From: CAZMGV01 sp964565925
GTDB taxonomy: Bacteria > JAGRBM01 > JAHCIT01
DNA: 64,000 bases
Assembly: GCA_964565925.1 (NCBI GenBank)
Contig: CAZMGV010000014.1
Span: 73,242-137,241, forward strand
Reading direction: 5' to 3'
In this document: positions 8,797-16,539 of the stretch, piece by piece
Numbering within the stretch: the stretch's first letter is position 1
How the letters are laid out: every line of letters begins with the position of its first letter
The notes under the pieces: generated by a model
Databases searched by the model: none
Told to the model about the DNA's origin: nothing
What the model saw: only the letters and a program-made list of their open reading frames with translations
Position numbers and translations under genes: made by a program

Positions 8797-9572
8797 AGCG
8801 TCTCGCCGCCGTCGGCGACCATGACCGTACCTGTCGTGAACGACGACGCGTCCGACGCCAGAAACAGAACCATATCCGCGATCTCTTCCGGCAGTCCGAT
8901 CCGCTTCATTGGCTGGTTGACGAGAGCGTTGTTGAGCATCGCCGGGTTTTCCCAGATCGCGCGCGACATGGCGGTTTTGACGATCCCGGGGGCGATCGCA
9001 TTCACCCGGATCTTAGCGGCCGCCCATTCGACAGCGAGCACTTTCGTCAGCATGATGACGGCCGCCTTCGACACGCTGTAGACGCCCAGGCCCATCGCCG
9101 GTTTCAGACCCGCGATCGACCCGACGTTCACGATCGAGCCCCGTCCGCTTTTCGCCAGCGCCGGCTGAACCATTTTCGACAGCAGGAACGGGCCTTTCAC
9201 GTTCACGTCCATGGTTTTGTCCCAGGCCTTCAGGTCCGCCATCAGTGTCGGACCGATATACGGATTGGTGGCCGCGTTGTTGACGAGTATGTCGAGGCCG
9301 CCGAGTTTATCGAGCGCCGTCTTTGCCAGCCGGTCGATATCTTCAGGCGACGACATATTCGCCAGCTGCACGGTCACCTGCCGGCCCATCTTTCGGCATT
9401 CGGCCGCCACCCGCTCCAGTTCTTCGGGCTTGCGCGAAGCGATCACGAGATCGGCGCCGGCCTCGGCGAGTTTCAGGACCGATGACTCCCCGATACCGCG
9501 GGAGGCTCCGGTTACCAGTGCTTTGCGGCCTTTCAGATCACGGCTGCGGCCGCTGTCCATAGTGGCAGACAT
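8793..9572 (-). CDS. Short-chain dehydrogenase/reductase (SDR) family oxidoreductase
   Basis: A 259-residue classical SDR. The cofactor loop TGASRGIG is near residue 22, NNAATNP is the NNAG-equivalent, the catalytic Ser lies in VNVGSIAG, the Tyr-Lys pair is in YSVSK, and the C-terminus reads VADGGETL. These enzymes reduce carbonyls or oxidise alcohols with NAD(P)H. The N-terminus (ASRKPEE after the first beta-alpha unit) suggests NADP, but the substrate cannot be read from sequence. It lies 32 bp after ptsP on the same strand and is probably cotranscribed. A second Met at codon 5 is an alternative start. Confidence 0.93.
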   Translation of the reverse strand: MSATMDSGRSRDLKGRKALVTGASRGIGESSVLKLAEAGADLVIASRKPEELERVAAECRKMGRQVTVQLANMSSPEDIDRLAKTALDKLGGLDILVNNAATNPYIGPTLMADLKAWDKTMDVNVKGPFLLSKMVQPALAKSGRGSIVNVGSIAGLKPAMGLGVYSVSKAAVIMLTKVLAVEWAAAKIRVNAIAPGIVKTAMSRAIWENPAMLNNALVNQPMKRIGLPEEIADMVLFLASDASSFTTGTVMVADGGETL

Positions 9573-9604
9573 CTATAGCGATTCCTTTCAGACAGTAATG
9601 GGTT

Positions 9605-11989
9605 CTAGTTCTTCATGGCGTTGCGGATCTGAGTGAGCCGGTAGGCGGGCAGACGCGAGATTTCCGCATTGACGATCTTCCGTACATCGGCGGCGCTCGA
9701 ACATTCCAGGGAATGGGCCGCCAGTTCGCGGCAGGTCTGGGCCGAAAGCGACTTCACCAGATAGCGGATCATGGGCAGATGCGGCGGAGCGATCGAGAAA
9801 TTCGTGAGCCCGAGACCCAGCAGCACGGGCAGCGCCGACATGTCGGCTCCCATTTCACCGCAGAGCGACACCGGTTTTCCGGCCCGCTCGCCCGCTTCCA
9901 CCGTCCATTTAATCAGCTTGAGCACCGCCGGATGAAGGCTGTCGAACATCTTGGCAACCCGCTGGTTATTTCGGTCGACCGCCAGCGTGTACTGCGTGAG
10001 ATCGTTACTGCCGATGCTCAGGAAGTCGCATTCGGCCAGAAGCGCGTCGGCAATCAGTACGGCCGTGGGGACTTCGATCATCACACCCATCTGGATGGTC
10101 TTGTCGAAAGCATGTCCCTCCTGGCGGAGTTCCTGCTTTACCTCTTCGATGATCGCTTTTGACTTACGGATCTCTTCCACACTCGTCACCATCGGCAGCA
10201 GCATCGAGAGTTTCCCGTGTGCGGACGCCCGCAGGATTGCCCGAAGCTGCGTCTTGAACACGTGGACGAGATCGAGGAGCACGCGGATCGACCGCCAGCC
10301 CAGATAGGGGTTATCCTCTTTCCGGTCGTTCAGGCCCTGCAGGAACTTGTCACCGCCCACATCCAGGATACGGATCACCGCCCCCTGGGTTTTCAGATCC
10401 TTGGCGACACGCGTATAGGTCCTGAACTGCTCCTCTTCCGTCGGGAAGGTCTTCTGCATCAGGAACAGGAACTCGGTTCGGTACAGCCCGACGCCTTCGG
10501 CCCCGTAGTGCTTGACCAGCTTCAGGTCCGCCGCGAGGTTGAGGTTCCCCATCAACTTGACCTTCAGACCGTCGGTGGTTTTCGCCTTGCCGGTCCCGGC
10601 CTCGTCCAGCTCCTTGCGGCTTACCTCGAGTTCTCGCTTGACGCGTCTGAACTCTTTCAGGATGGCCGGGCGCGGATTTACATGAACATTACCGGTGTTG
10701 CCGTCCAGAATGACGTAATCGCCCGTCCGGATCGAACGGTACTGGTCTTCGATACCCACCACCGCCGGGATCTCGAAACTGCGCGCCAGAATCGCCGCGT
10801 GGGACGTCGGGCCGCCGTGGCCCGAGATCATGCCGACAACACGTTCGGTATCCATTTCAACGGCGTCCGATGGCGTGATCATGTGGGACACGAGGATAAA
10901 CCGGTCGTTGAACGGCACCTCGACGCGGGGCTTGTTAACGATCTTGTTGATGAGCCGGCGGCCCACGTCCTCGATATCGACCACTTTCTCGCGTGCGTAC
11001 GGGTCCTTGGCATCGCTGAGAATCTTCACATAGGCGCCGACGACATCGCGGATCGCCAGCGGGGCGCTCTTTCCCTCGCCGATCTTCTGTCCGATCTTCC
11101 CGATGAAGCCGGGGTCTTCCAGAAACATCAGGTGCGTGGAGAATATCTTGGCCTCTTCGTCGGACAGCTTTTCCGCGATCCGGGCCTCGGCGTCCTTGAT
11201 ATCGCTCTCCGCGGCTTTCACGGCCGTCTGGAGGCGTGCCATTTCCTGCTTCTCGCCGAGAAACACATCGTCCAGGAACAGGGCATCGTGCTCTTCGGTC
11301 ATCACGACGGCCCGCCCCATGGCGATACCGGCCGAGGCCGGAAGCCCCCGGATCAATGCACCTTCGAGAGAACCCGGCGGGGGCTGCCCTTCGGCCAGCC
11401 GTTTTGCCTCGCCCTTGTCCGCCTTTTTGCCTTTTGCGGTTTCTTCCGCACTGGACTTGTACTTGTCAATTGAATCCAGAAGGCGGCTGTTCTGAATGAT
11501 GGTTCCCACAAGGCTGGCGATGGTCGTGACCATCCGGGTGTCGTCCAGCGTGAAGTCGTAGGCTTCCTTCGTCTGGATCGTCAGAACGCCGATGGCCATC
11601 TCGCGGAGGATGACCGGCGTAGCGAGGAACGAGGTGTATTTCTCTTCCTGCGTTTCCGGGAAATATTTGTACCGGGGATGGAGTGTCGCATTGCGAACCG
11701 CAACGGTCTGCATCTTTTCAATCGCCAGACCGGTGAGGCCCTCATGGATCGAGAGCTTCACAGTGCCGACCGAATTCGGATCCAGGCCCTTCGTGGCGTT
11801 CAGCGTCAGGTAGTTACCGGTTTCATCCAGCAGGTAGACCGAGCAGACGTCCATCTCCATCGTCTCGGCGACGGAGACGACCACGCTCGCCAGGATGTCC
11901 TGGACGCCGTGCGACTTCGCGATCAGGGTCGCGATCTTGTCAAGCAGCGCCAGTTTCTTGGAGGTCTGGTCTGGGGGACGTTCAACCAC
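9605..11989 (-). CDS. ptsP: Phosphoenolpyruvate-protein phosphotransferase of the nitrogen PTS (EI-Ntr), GAF-containing
   Basis: The ~794-residue enzyme starts the nitrogen-type PTS phosphorelay by taking phosphate from PEP. It has an N-terminal GAF domain (~25-165), an EI N-terminal domain (GLPASAGIAMGRA), the phosphohistidine swivel loop GGPTSHAAILARS, and a PEP-binding TIM barrel (GVGLYRTEFLF, VMIEVPTA, GSNDLTQY) with catalytic Cys in CGEMGAD. The frame is open to a TTG at 12022, but GTG at 11989 has AAGGAA 8 bases upstream and is preferred. No npr or ptsN gene is in the window. A TATAAT on the minus strand (12045-12040) is a probable -10. Confidence 0.93.
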   Translation of the reverse strand: MVERPPDQTSKKLALLDKIATLIAKSHGVQDILASVVVSVAETMEMDVCSVYLLDETGNYLTLNATKGLDPNSVGTVKLSIHEGLTGLAIEKMQTVAVRNATLHPRYKYFPETQEEKYTSFLATPVILREMAIGVLTIQTKEAYDFTLDDTRMVTTIASLVGTIIQNSRLLDSIDKYKSSAEETAKGKKADKGEAKRLAEGQPPPGSLEGALIRGLPASAGIAMGRAVVMTEEHDALFLDDVFLGEKQEMARLQTAVKAAESDIKDAEARIAEKLSDEEAKIFSTHLMFLEDPGFIGKIGQKIGEGKSAPLAIRDVVGAYVKILSDAKDPYAREKVVDIEDVGRRLINKIVNKPRVEVPFNDRFILVSHMITPSDAVEMDTERVVGMISGHGGPTSHAAILARSFEIPAVVGIEDQYRSIRTGDYVILDGNTGNVHVNPRPAILKEFRRVKRELEVSRKELDEAGTGKAKTTDGLKVKLMGNLNLAADLKLVKHYGAEGVGLYRTEFLFLMQKTFPTEEEQFRTYTRVAKDLKTQGAVIRILDVGGDKFLQGLNDRKEDNPYLGWRSIRVLLDLVHVFKTQLRAILRASAHGKLSMLLPMVTSVEEIRKSKAIIEEVKQELRQEGHAFDKTIQMGVMIEVPTAVLIADALLAECDFLSIGSNDLTQYTLAVDRNNQRVAKMFDSLHPAVLKLIKWTVEAGERAGKPVSLCGEMGADMSALPVLLGLGLTNFSIAPPHLPMIRYLVKSLSAQTCRELAAHSLECSSAADVRKIVNAEISRLPAYRLTQIRNAMKN

Positions 11990-12039
11990 TCGGAACACTT
12001 CCTTTCCCGAACGCTGGAACAATTCAGGCCTGCGAGTCC

Positions 12040-12045
12040 ATTATA
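12040..12045 (-). promoter_or_regulatory. Consensus -10 box upstream of ptsP
   Basis: TATAAT reads perfectly on the minus strand about 50 bases before the preferred ptsP start. The -35 region at 17-bp spacing (CCGTTT) is poor, so an activator may be needed. Confidence 0.4.
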
Positions 12046-12137
12046 TTTCATTTCCGGACCGAAAACGGCCTGTTTCAATAGTTGCCGGCGGTTTTTGATT
12101 TCGGACAGCCGATGCCTTAACTGAACAGCCGCGTTCG

Positions 12138-13553
12138 ATGGCTACCACTTCAGCCCAGCCTGATTCCCCCCTCAACTCCGGTGAACTCACCGCCAAACGG
12201 CGGTTCGGAAATCCCGTGAGCCGTTTTCTGGCCGGCCGCGGCGTCTACTACGGCTGGGTCATGACCGCCGTGGCGTTTGTCTGCAGCCTGTGGTCCATCG
12301 GGTTCATTTTCTACACCTACGGCCTGTTCCGGGAACCGATCCGCCAGGACATGGGCTGGAGCGTCTCGACCATGACCAACGCTTACGCCACCTATACGCT
12401 GGCGATGGCGCTCTGGGGACCGCTGTCATCCCGGATGACGGAGCGGTTCGGCCCCCGGGCGGTGGTCACCTTCGGCGCGGGCGTGCTGCCCGTCGCGCTG
12501 CTGGCCCTCTCGTGCGCCCATACGAAGTGGCAGTTCTTCGTTGGCTTCGGCGTGTTCGCCTCGTTCGGGACGAGCATGCTGGGCACGATTCCAACCTTTG
12601 CGGCGCTGAACCACTGGTTTACGACGAACAAGGCTCAGTCCTTTTCATGGGCGTCGGCCGGGCTCTCCAGCGCCGGACTGGTTCTGGTCCCGCTCACGCA
12701 ATACCTGATCGGCCATTACGGCTGGCGGACGGCCTACCAGATCAACGCCGTCCTGCTGGTCGTCACGATCTACCCGCTTATCGCGGTGCTTTTTTACAAC
12801 CGGCCCGACGATCTGGGCGTTCCGGAAGAGGCGCCGCCCGCGCCCGATCTCGAGGCCGCCCCCGACCGCCTGCTCGAATACCGGGAGATCATGTTCGACA
12901 TGCGGTTCGTCCTCACGGTCGCATCGCTGGCGCTGGCATCCGCCTGCTGGTCGGTGATCCTGCAGTCGTTCGTGAGCGATCTCAGCACCCGCAGCACGGG
13001 CTACCGGTGGGAGCCCACCGCGGCCGCCAGCCTGTTCGCGTTCCTGGCGATGCTCTGCGGTATCGGGAAACCGATCTTCGGCGCCGTGGGCGACCGGATG
13101 GAACGGCGCCGCGCTATCATCCTGGCGGTCACCATGCAGCTCGTGGGCTTCCTGTGCATGGTCGCCACCCGGTGGTACGAATTCGCCCCGTTCCAGGTGG
13201 GCAGCGTCCATACGGACCTGCTGCTGACCGTGGGGATCCTCCTGTACGGTCTCGGAGTGGGCGGTTGCCTGCCGCTTTTCAGCGCCCTGCACGCCGACCA
13301 GTTCGGCCGCCTGTCGTTCCCCCGCGTGTCGGGCACCGCGACGCCGTTCAACGTCGCCGTCGTGTTCTGCATGTATCTGCTGACCGGGGCCTTGTACGAC
13401 CATTACCAGTCGTACCTGCCGCAGAGCTGGATCTTCATCTGCGGCTACCTCGTGTCGCTGCTCTGCATCGTGATCCTGATGGTCCGCGTGAAGCGCCCGC
13501 GCAATCCAAGAAAGACCTTCGACACGCCGCTGGAACAGGCCGAACCGGTCTGA
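12138..13553 (+). CDS. Major facilitator superfamily transporter (oxalate/formate or monocarboxylate type)
   Basis: The 471-residue membrane protein has about 12 predicted helices and the MFS layout of two six-helix halves. The first helix region (YYGWVMTAVAFVCSL) and the loop RMTERFGPR match oxalate/formate antiporter-like and monocarboxylate transporters, and the second half has GDRMERRR as the repeated loop motif. It probably moves a small organic acid, but specificity is not determinable. It stands alone, diverging from ptsP and ending in a strong bidirectional terminator. Confidence 0.88.
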   Translation: MATTSAQPDSPLNSGELTAKRRFGNPVSRFLAGRGVYYGWVMTAVAFVCSLWSIGFIFYTYGLFREPIRQDMGWSVSTMTNAYATYTLAMALWGPLSSRMTERFGPRAVVTFGAGVLPVALLALSCAHTKWQFFVGFGVFASFGTSMLGTIPTFAALNHWFTTNKAQSFSWASAGLSSAGLVLVPLTQYLIGHYGWRTAYQINAVLLVVTIYPLIAVLFYNRPDDLGVPEEAPPAPDLEAAPDRLLEYREIMFDMRFVLTVASLALASACWSVILQSFVSDLSTRSTGYRWEPTAAASLFAFLAMLCGIGKPIFGAVGDRMERRRAIILAVTMQLVGFLCMVATRWYEFAPFQVGSVHTDLLLTVGILLYGLGVGGCLPLFSALHADQFGRLSFPRVSGTATPFNVAVVFCMYLLTGALYDHYQSYLPQSWIFICGYLVSLLCIVILMVRVKRPRNPRKTFDTPLEQAEPV

Positions 13554-13572
13554 GTGGCGCCGCAGAAAGCGA

Positions 13573-13608
13573 AAAAGGAAAGGGCGCCCGGAGGCGCCCT
13601 TTCCTTTT
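13573..13608. terminator. Strong bidirectional intrinsic terminator
   Basis: Perfect 16-bp stem (13573-13588 with 13593-13608) around the tetraloop CGGA. The arms begin with AAAA and end with TTTT, so it works for the MFS gene on the plus strand and for the convergent PuuD-like gene on the minus strand. Confidence 0.92.
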
Positions 13609-13650
13609 ATCTCAACCGGCTCCGGAGCCGGCCGCCACGATCGACCGCAA

Positions 13651-14430
13651 TCAGTCGATCGAGTTCACTTCCGGCTTTCCGGCCTTCTCGTACATCCAGT
13701 AGACGAAGCCCCAGCCCGCCAGGATCGTCAGCGCGACCGGGATTACGTCCAGCCCCTTGCCCACGCCGAAGATGAACGACATGTGCTGATTGAGCATCAT
13801 GGCGACGAGCGGCACGGACATATAGGTGTTGTGCTTGGAACGAAGGCCCGCGCGTGCGACATCGGCCGCGTCCGGGGCGGTTCCGCCCTTGATCGCACCG
13901 ATGATCCGCTTCTGGGCCGGCCAGATCCGCATCCACACGTTGAACGCCATCGTCGTGCCGAACAACGCGCCGATGTGAATCCAGATCGCCCGTTCCTTCA
14001 TCTCGGCGACGCAGCTGAACAGTCCGGCGATAAGAATCACCACCACGAAGCTCGTCCAGATGCCGATCTTGTGCTGTTCCGGCTTCAGCTTGCCCCAGAG
14101 CTGGTCGTAGACGACCGGGCCGAGAACGATAGCGGCGATACCGATACCCATCGCCAGAGCCGGCTTCGAGTCGGAGGTCAGGCCCACCATGTAGAACGCC
14201 AGCACCAGCAGCAGAACGCCGGTGATCCAGGTCCAGGCGGCGCCCCAGCGGAACATGTAGAGGGCGCGCGGCATCAGCTCCGGCACGACCTTTTTCTTGG
14301 TGTCGGCATCGTAGGTCTTCGCGAGGTTCGCGTTGACGAAGTTGAAGAAGTAAAGATGCCCGATCCACATGATACCTGCGATGACGTGCATCCAGCGGAT
14401 CAGCGAGTGAGCGATTTCATGCGGTCCCAT
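13651..14430 (-). CDS. PuuD-like integral membrane protein (urate oxidase N-terminal domain family), no cytochrome c domain
   Basis: The 259-residue protein has about seven to eight membrane helices. The N-terminus (RWMHVIAGIMWIGHLYF) and the RALYMFRWGAAWTW segment match the membrane domain of PuuD, a membrane urate oxidase. PuuD normally adds a C-terminal c-type haem domain (CxxCH), which is absent here, so a urate oxidase role is doubtful. Conserved histidines could bind haem. The ATG at 14430 has GGGAG upstream; an open frame continues to 14514 but would cross the promoter. It diverges from a SufR-like regulator across a shared inverted repeat, suggesting redox- or Fe-S-linked control. Confidence 0.75.
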   Translation of the reverse strand: MGPHEIAHSLIRWMHVIAGIMWIGHLYFFNFVNANLAKTYDADTKKKVVPELMPRALYMFRWGAAWTWITGVLLLVLAFYMVGLTSDSKPALAMGIGIAAIVLGPVVYDQLWGKLKPEQHKIGIWTSFVVVILIAGLFSCVAEMKERAIWIHIGALFGTTMAFNVWMRIWPAQKRIIGAIKGGTAPDAADVARAGLRSKHNTYMSVPLVAMMLNQHMSFIFGVGKGLDVIPVALTILAGWGFVYWMYEKAGKPEVNSID

Positions 14431-14481
14431 TAAAGTTTTCTCCCTGTGTGGTGTGCAGAACCTTTTCCCCGGTTCTGACAG

Positions 14482-14510
14482 TTGCGTCGCTGGTGAAGAT
14501 ATTGTATTTT
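14482..14510 (+). promoter_or_regulatory. Promoter for the SufR-like regulator
   Basis: TTGCGT (14482-14487), a 17-bp spacer and TATTTT (14505-14510). The neighbouring inverted repeat overlaps its -10 and probable transcription start, as expected for autorepression. Confidence 0.5.
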
Positions 14511-14529
14511 CCAAGCGACCTCTTGGAAA
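14501..14529 (-). promoter_or_regulatory. Promoter for the PuuD-like gene
   Basis: On the minus strand, TTTCCA (14529-14524), a 17-bp spacer and TACAAT (14506-14501), matching 4/6 and 5/6. The inverted repeat at 14508-14529 covers its -35 and spacer. Confidence 0.55.
14508..14529. promoter_or_regulatory. Inverted-repeat operator (TTTCCAAG-N6-CTTGGAAA)
   Basis: Perfect 8-bp arms separated by 6 bp, placed over both divergent promoters. Known cyanobacterial SufR sites have the form CAAC-N6-GTTG; the core here is CAAG-N6-CTTG with the same spacing. The regulator encoded next door is the obvious ligand. Confidence 0.6.
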
Positions 14530-14547
14530 TATACCTGTAGCCGCACA

Positions 14548-15207
14548 ATGTCAAGCAACTTTTCAGATACCCCTCCCCCCCTCTCCGCCCGATCCGCGGA
14601 CCGGATCCTTGTGCTCCTGAAAACCCGGGGGCCGCAGACCGCTGCCGATCTCGGAGACGCCCTTGGTACCACCGGCGAGGCGGCCCGCCAGCAGCTCGTG
14701 AAGCTGGCCGCCGACGGACTCGTCGAGGCGGAGGCGGAGAACCGGGGCGTCGGCCGCCCATCGCAGCTCTGGAGCCTAACGTCTGCCGGCCACAGCCGGT
14801 TCCCCGATACCCACGCGGAACTCACCGTGCAGCTCATCGGCTCGGTACGCGAGGTGCTGGGCGAAGCGGCGCTCACGAAACTGCTCGCCGCCCGCGAACA
14901 GAATCAGCGCGGAACCTACACCAACGCGCGCGCGGATTCCGGCGACCTCGAATCCCGCATCGCCCGGCTCGCAGAGATCCGAAGCACCGAGGGCTACATG
15001 GCGGAGTGGAAAGCGGACGGCGACGGTTACCTCCTGATCGAGAACCACTGTCCGGTCTGCGCAGCGGCCACCGCCTGCCAGGACCTCTGTCAGAGCGAAC
15101 TCCGGACGTTCCAGAACCTTCTCGGCTCCGACGTCACCGTCAGCCGCACGGAACATATCGTGAGCGGCGCCCGCCGGTGCGTGTACCGGATCGCCAAAGC
15201 CGCCTGA
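14548..15207 (+). CDS. SufR-like winged-helix transcriptional regulator with C-terminal cysteine cluster
   Basis: The 219-residue protein has a winged-helix DNA-binding domain at ~17-80 (LKTRGPQTAADLGDALG; then RGVGRPSQLWSLT as the wing). A C-terminal region holds HCPVCAAATACQDLC and later GARRCVYRI. That cysteine arrangement is typical of the SufR branch of DeoR/ArsR-like regulators, which bind an Fe-S cluster and repress suf genes when holo. No suf genes are in the window. The target here is probably itself and the divergent PuuD-like gene. The cupredoxin lipoprotein gene follows after 104 bp on the same strand. Confidence 0.82.
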   Translation: MSSNFSDTPPPLSARSADRILVLLKTRGPQTAADLGDALGTTGEAARQQLVKLAADGLVEAEAENRGVGRPSQLWSLTSAGHSRFPDTHAELTVQLIGSVREVLGEAALTKLLAAREQNQRGTYTNARADSGDLESRIARLAEIRSTEGYMAEWKADGDGYLLIENHCPVCAAATACQDLCQSELRTFQNLLGSDVTVSRTEHIVSGARRCVYRIAKAA

Positions 15208-15311
15208 GCGAATCCACATTGCTTTTGCCACCGGTTAACTCCGGTGTTACCGACAGCGATCAGACGCCGGTGGCAAAGAATAAACCCACAACCCGACACG
15301 GGGAGCCCTTC

Positions 15312-16091
15312 ATGAAGTTCGCACGTTACCTTGGCCTTTCTTCATTACTTTTCCTCAGCGCCTGCAAGGGCGGTGAACTTCCCGTCGAAGCGCCGCCGAA
15401 GCCGGCGGCGGCTCCGGTCACCATGGAAATCATCAACCCCGAGACCGCCGGACAGATCCAGGTGACCGTGAAACTGAACGGCCCGGTTCCGGAGCGTAAG
15501 CCCGAGCCGGTGAACGCCGAGGCGAGCTGCGGAGCCCACTGGGGCGGCAACCCGCCGCTCTCGCAGGCGGTGCTGGTGGCGGACGGCCTCGTTCAGAACA
15601 GCTTCGTCTACATCAGGCAGGGCCTTAAAAATTACCAGTATCCGGCACCTGAAGGTACCGTGAAGCTGGATCAGGTGGGCTGCCTGTACACCCCCCGCGT
15701 GATCGGCGCCCGGGTGAACCAGCCGGTCGAGATCGCCAACGGCGACGACCTGCTGCACAACGTCCATTCGGTCACCCACGCCAATATCCCGTTCAACGTC
15801 GCGCAGCCGTTCAAGGGCAAGTCCGATACCAAGCTGTTCGGCAAGCCTGAAGTAATGGTGAAGACGAAGTGCGACATCCACCCCTGGATGGCCGCCTACA
15901 TCGGCGTCCTGGACCATCCGTTCTTCGGCGTCTCCGACGACAAGGGCACGCTGACCCTCAAGGGGGTCCCCCCCGGGGACTACGTGATCGAGGCCTGGCA
16001 CGAGGTGTTCGGCACCGTCACCCAGAACGTCACCCTTGGGGCCAAGGAACAGAAGGCGGTCGAGTTCGCCTTCACCTCCGCCGCCAAGTAG
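15312..16091 (+). CDS. Cupredoxin-like lipoprotein with carboxypeptidase-regulatory-like domain
   Basis: The 259-residue product starts with a lipoprotein signal (lipobox FLSAC, Cys18), then a Pro/Ala linker. The middle resembles a plastocyanin/cupredoxin fold: EIANGDDLLHNVHS supplies a His ligand and KCDIHPWM supplies Cys, His and Met in type-1 copper spacing (C-x2-H-x2-M). The end (LTLKGVPPGDYVIEAWHE) is a carboxypeptidase-regulatory-like beta sandwich. It is probably a periplasmic electron carrier or copper-binding protein. The start at 15312 is chosen for the signal peptide and the GGGGAG upstream; the frame is open earlier but encodes no plausible protein. Confidence 0.85.
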   Translation: MKFARYLGLSSLLFLSACKGGELPVEAPPKPAAAPVTMEIINPETAGQIQVTVKLNGPVPERKPEPVNAEASCGAHWGGNPPLSQAVLVADGLVQNSFVYIRQGLKNYQYPAPEGTVKLDQVGCLYTPRVIGARVNQPVEIANGDDLLHNVHSVTHANIPFNVAQPFKGKSDTKLFGKPEVMVKTKCDIHPWMAAYIGVLDHPFFGVSDDKGTLTLKGVPPGDYVIEAWHEVFGTVTQNVTLGAKEQKAVEFAFTSAAK

Positions 16092-16144
16092 CGCCTTTCA
16101 TTAAAAATCTGAGCCGGAGGGCCCCCCCCTCTGTCCATAACGCG

Positions 16145-16210
16145 CCGTTCGCCCTGAGCCTGTCGAAGGGTTGAACGGCCGTTGTGGTTCGACAGGCTCA
16201 CCACGAACGG
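16145..16210. repeat. REP-like imperfect palindrome
   Basis: Two arms of about 25 bp, starting CCGTTCG and ending CGAACGG with the shared core TGAGCCTGTCGAA, form an imperfect inverted repeat around a short GC-rich centre. Very similar palindromes are scattered between genes in many proteobacterial genomes. The rest of the 448-bp gap 16092-16539 shows no gene, only C-rich and low-complexity stretches. Confidence 0.75.
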
Positions 16211-16539
16211 GGTTCGTTCTGTGTTTTTCCGTGTTTATCCGTGTCGAAGCGGGCGGTACCCCCTCCCCCCTCTCTGTCACTTCATCCGTGTGATCTTCCG
16301 CACAACCAGTTTTTCATCTGTTTAATACCTTAACCAGCGGACTCACCCGCCCCTCCACTAACCCCCGGCAATCGAGCAACGTCCGCGCCGCTTTTCCTAA
16401 CAACTCCTCTTTTCCAGACAAGGCCCTGAAACGCAGGTGGACCTAAATGAGCCTAAATGGACCAAGCTGAGTGAATTGGTTTTGAGGAATTACGCGCAGT
16501 TAGGGCCTGAGATTTTACAAATTAACGTGACTTTTAATC

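Noticed and set aside
10217..11473. 418-codon plus-strand frame inside ptsP
   Set aside because: Antisense shadow of a strongly conserved enzyme.
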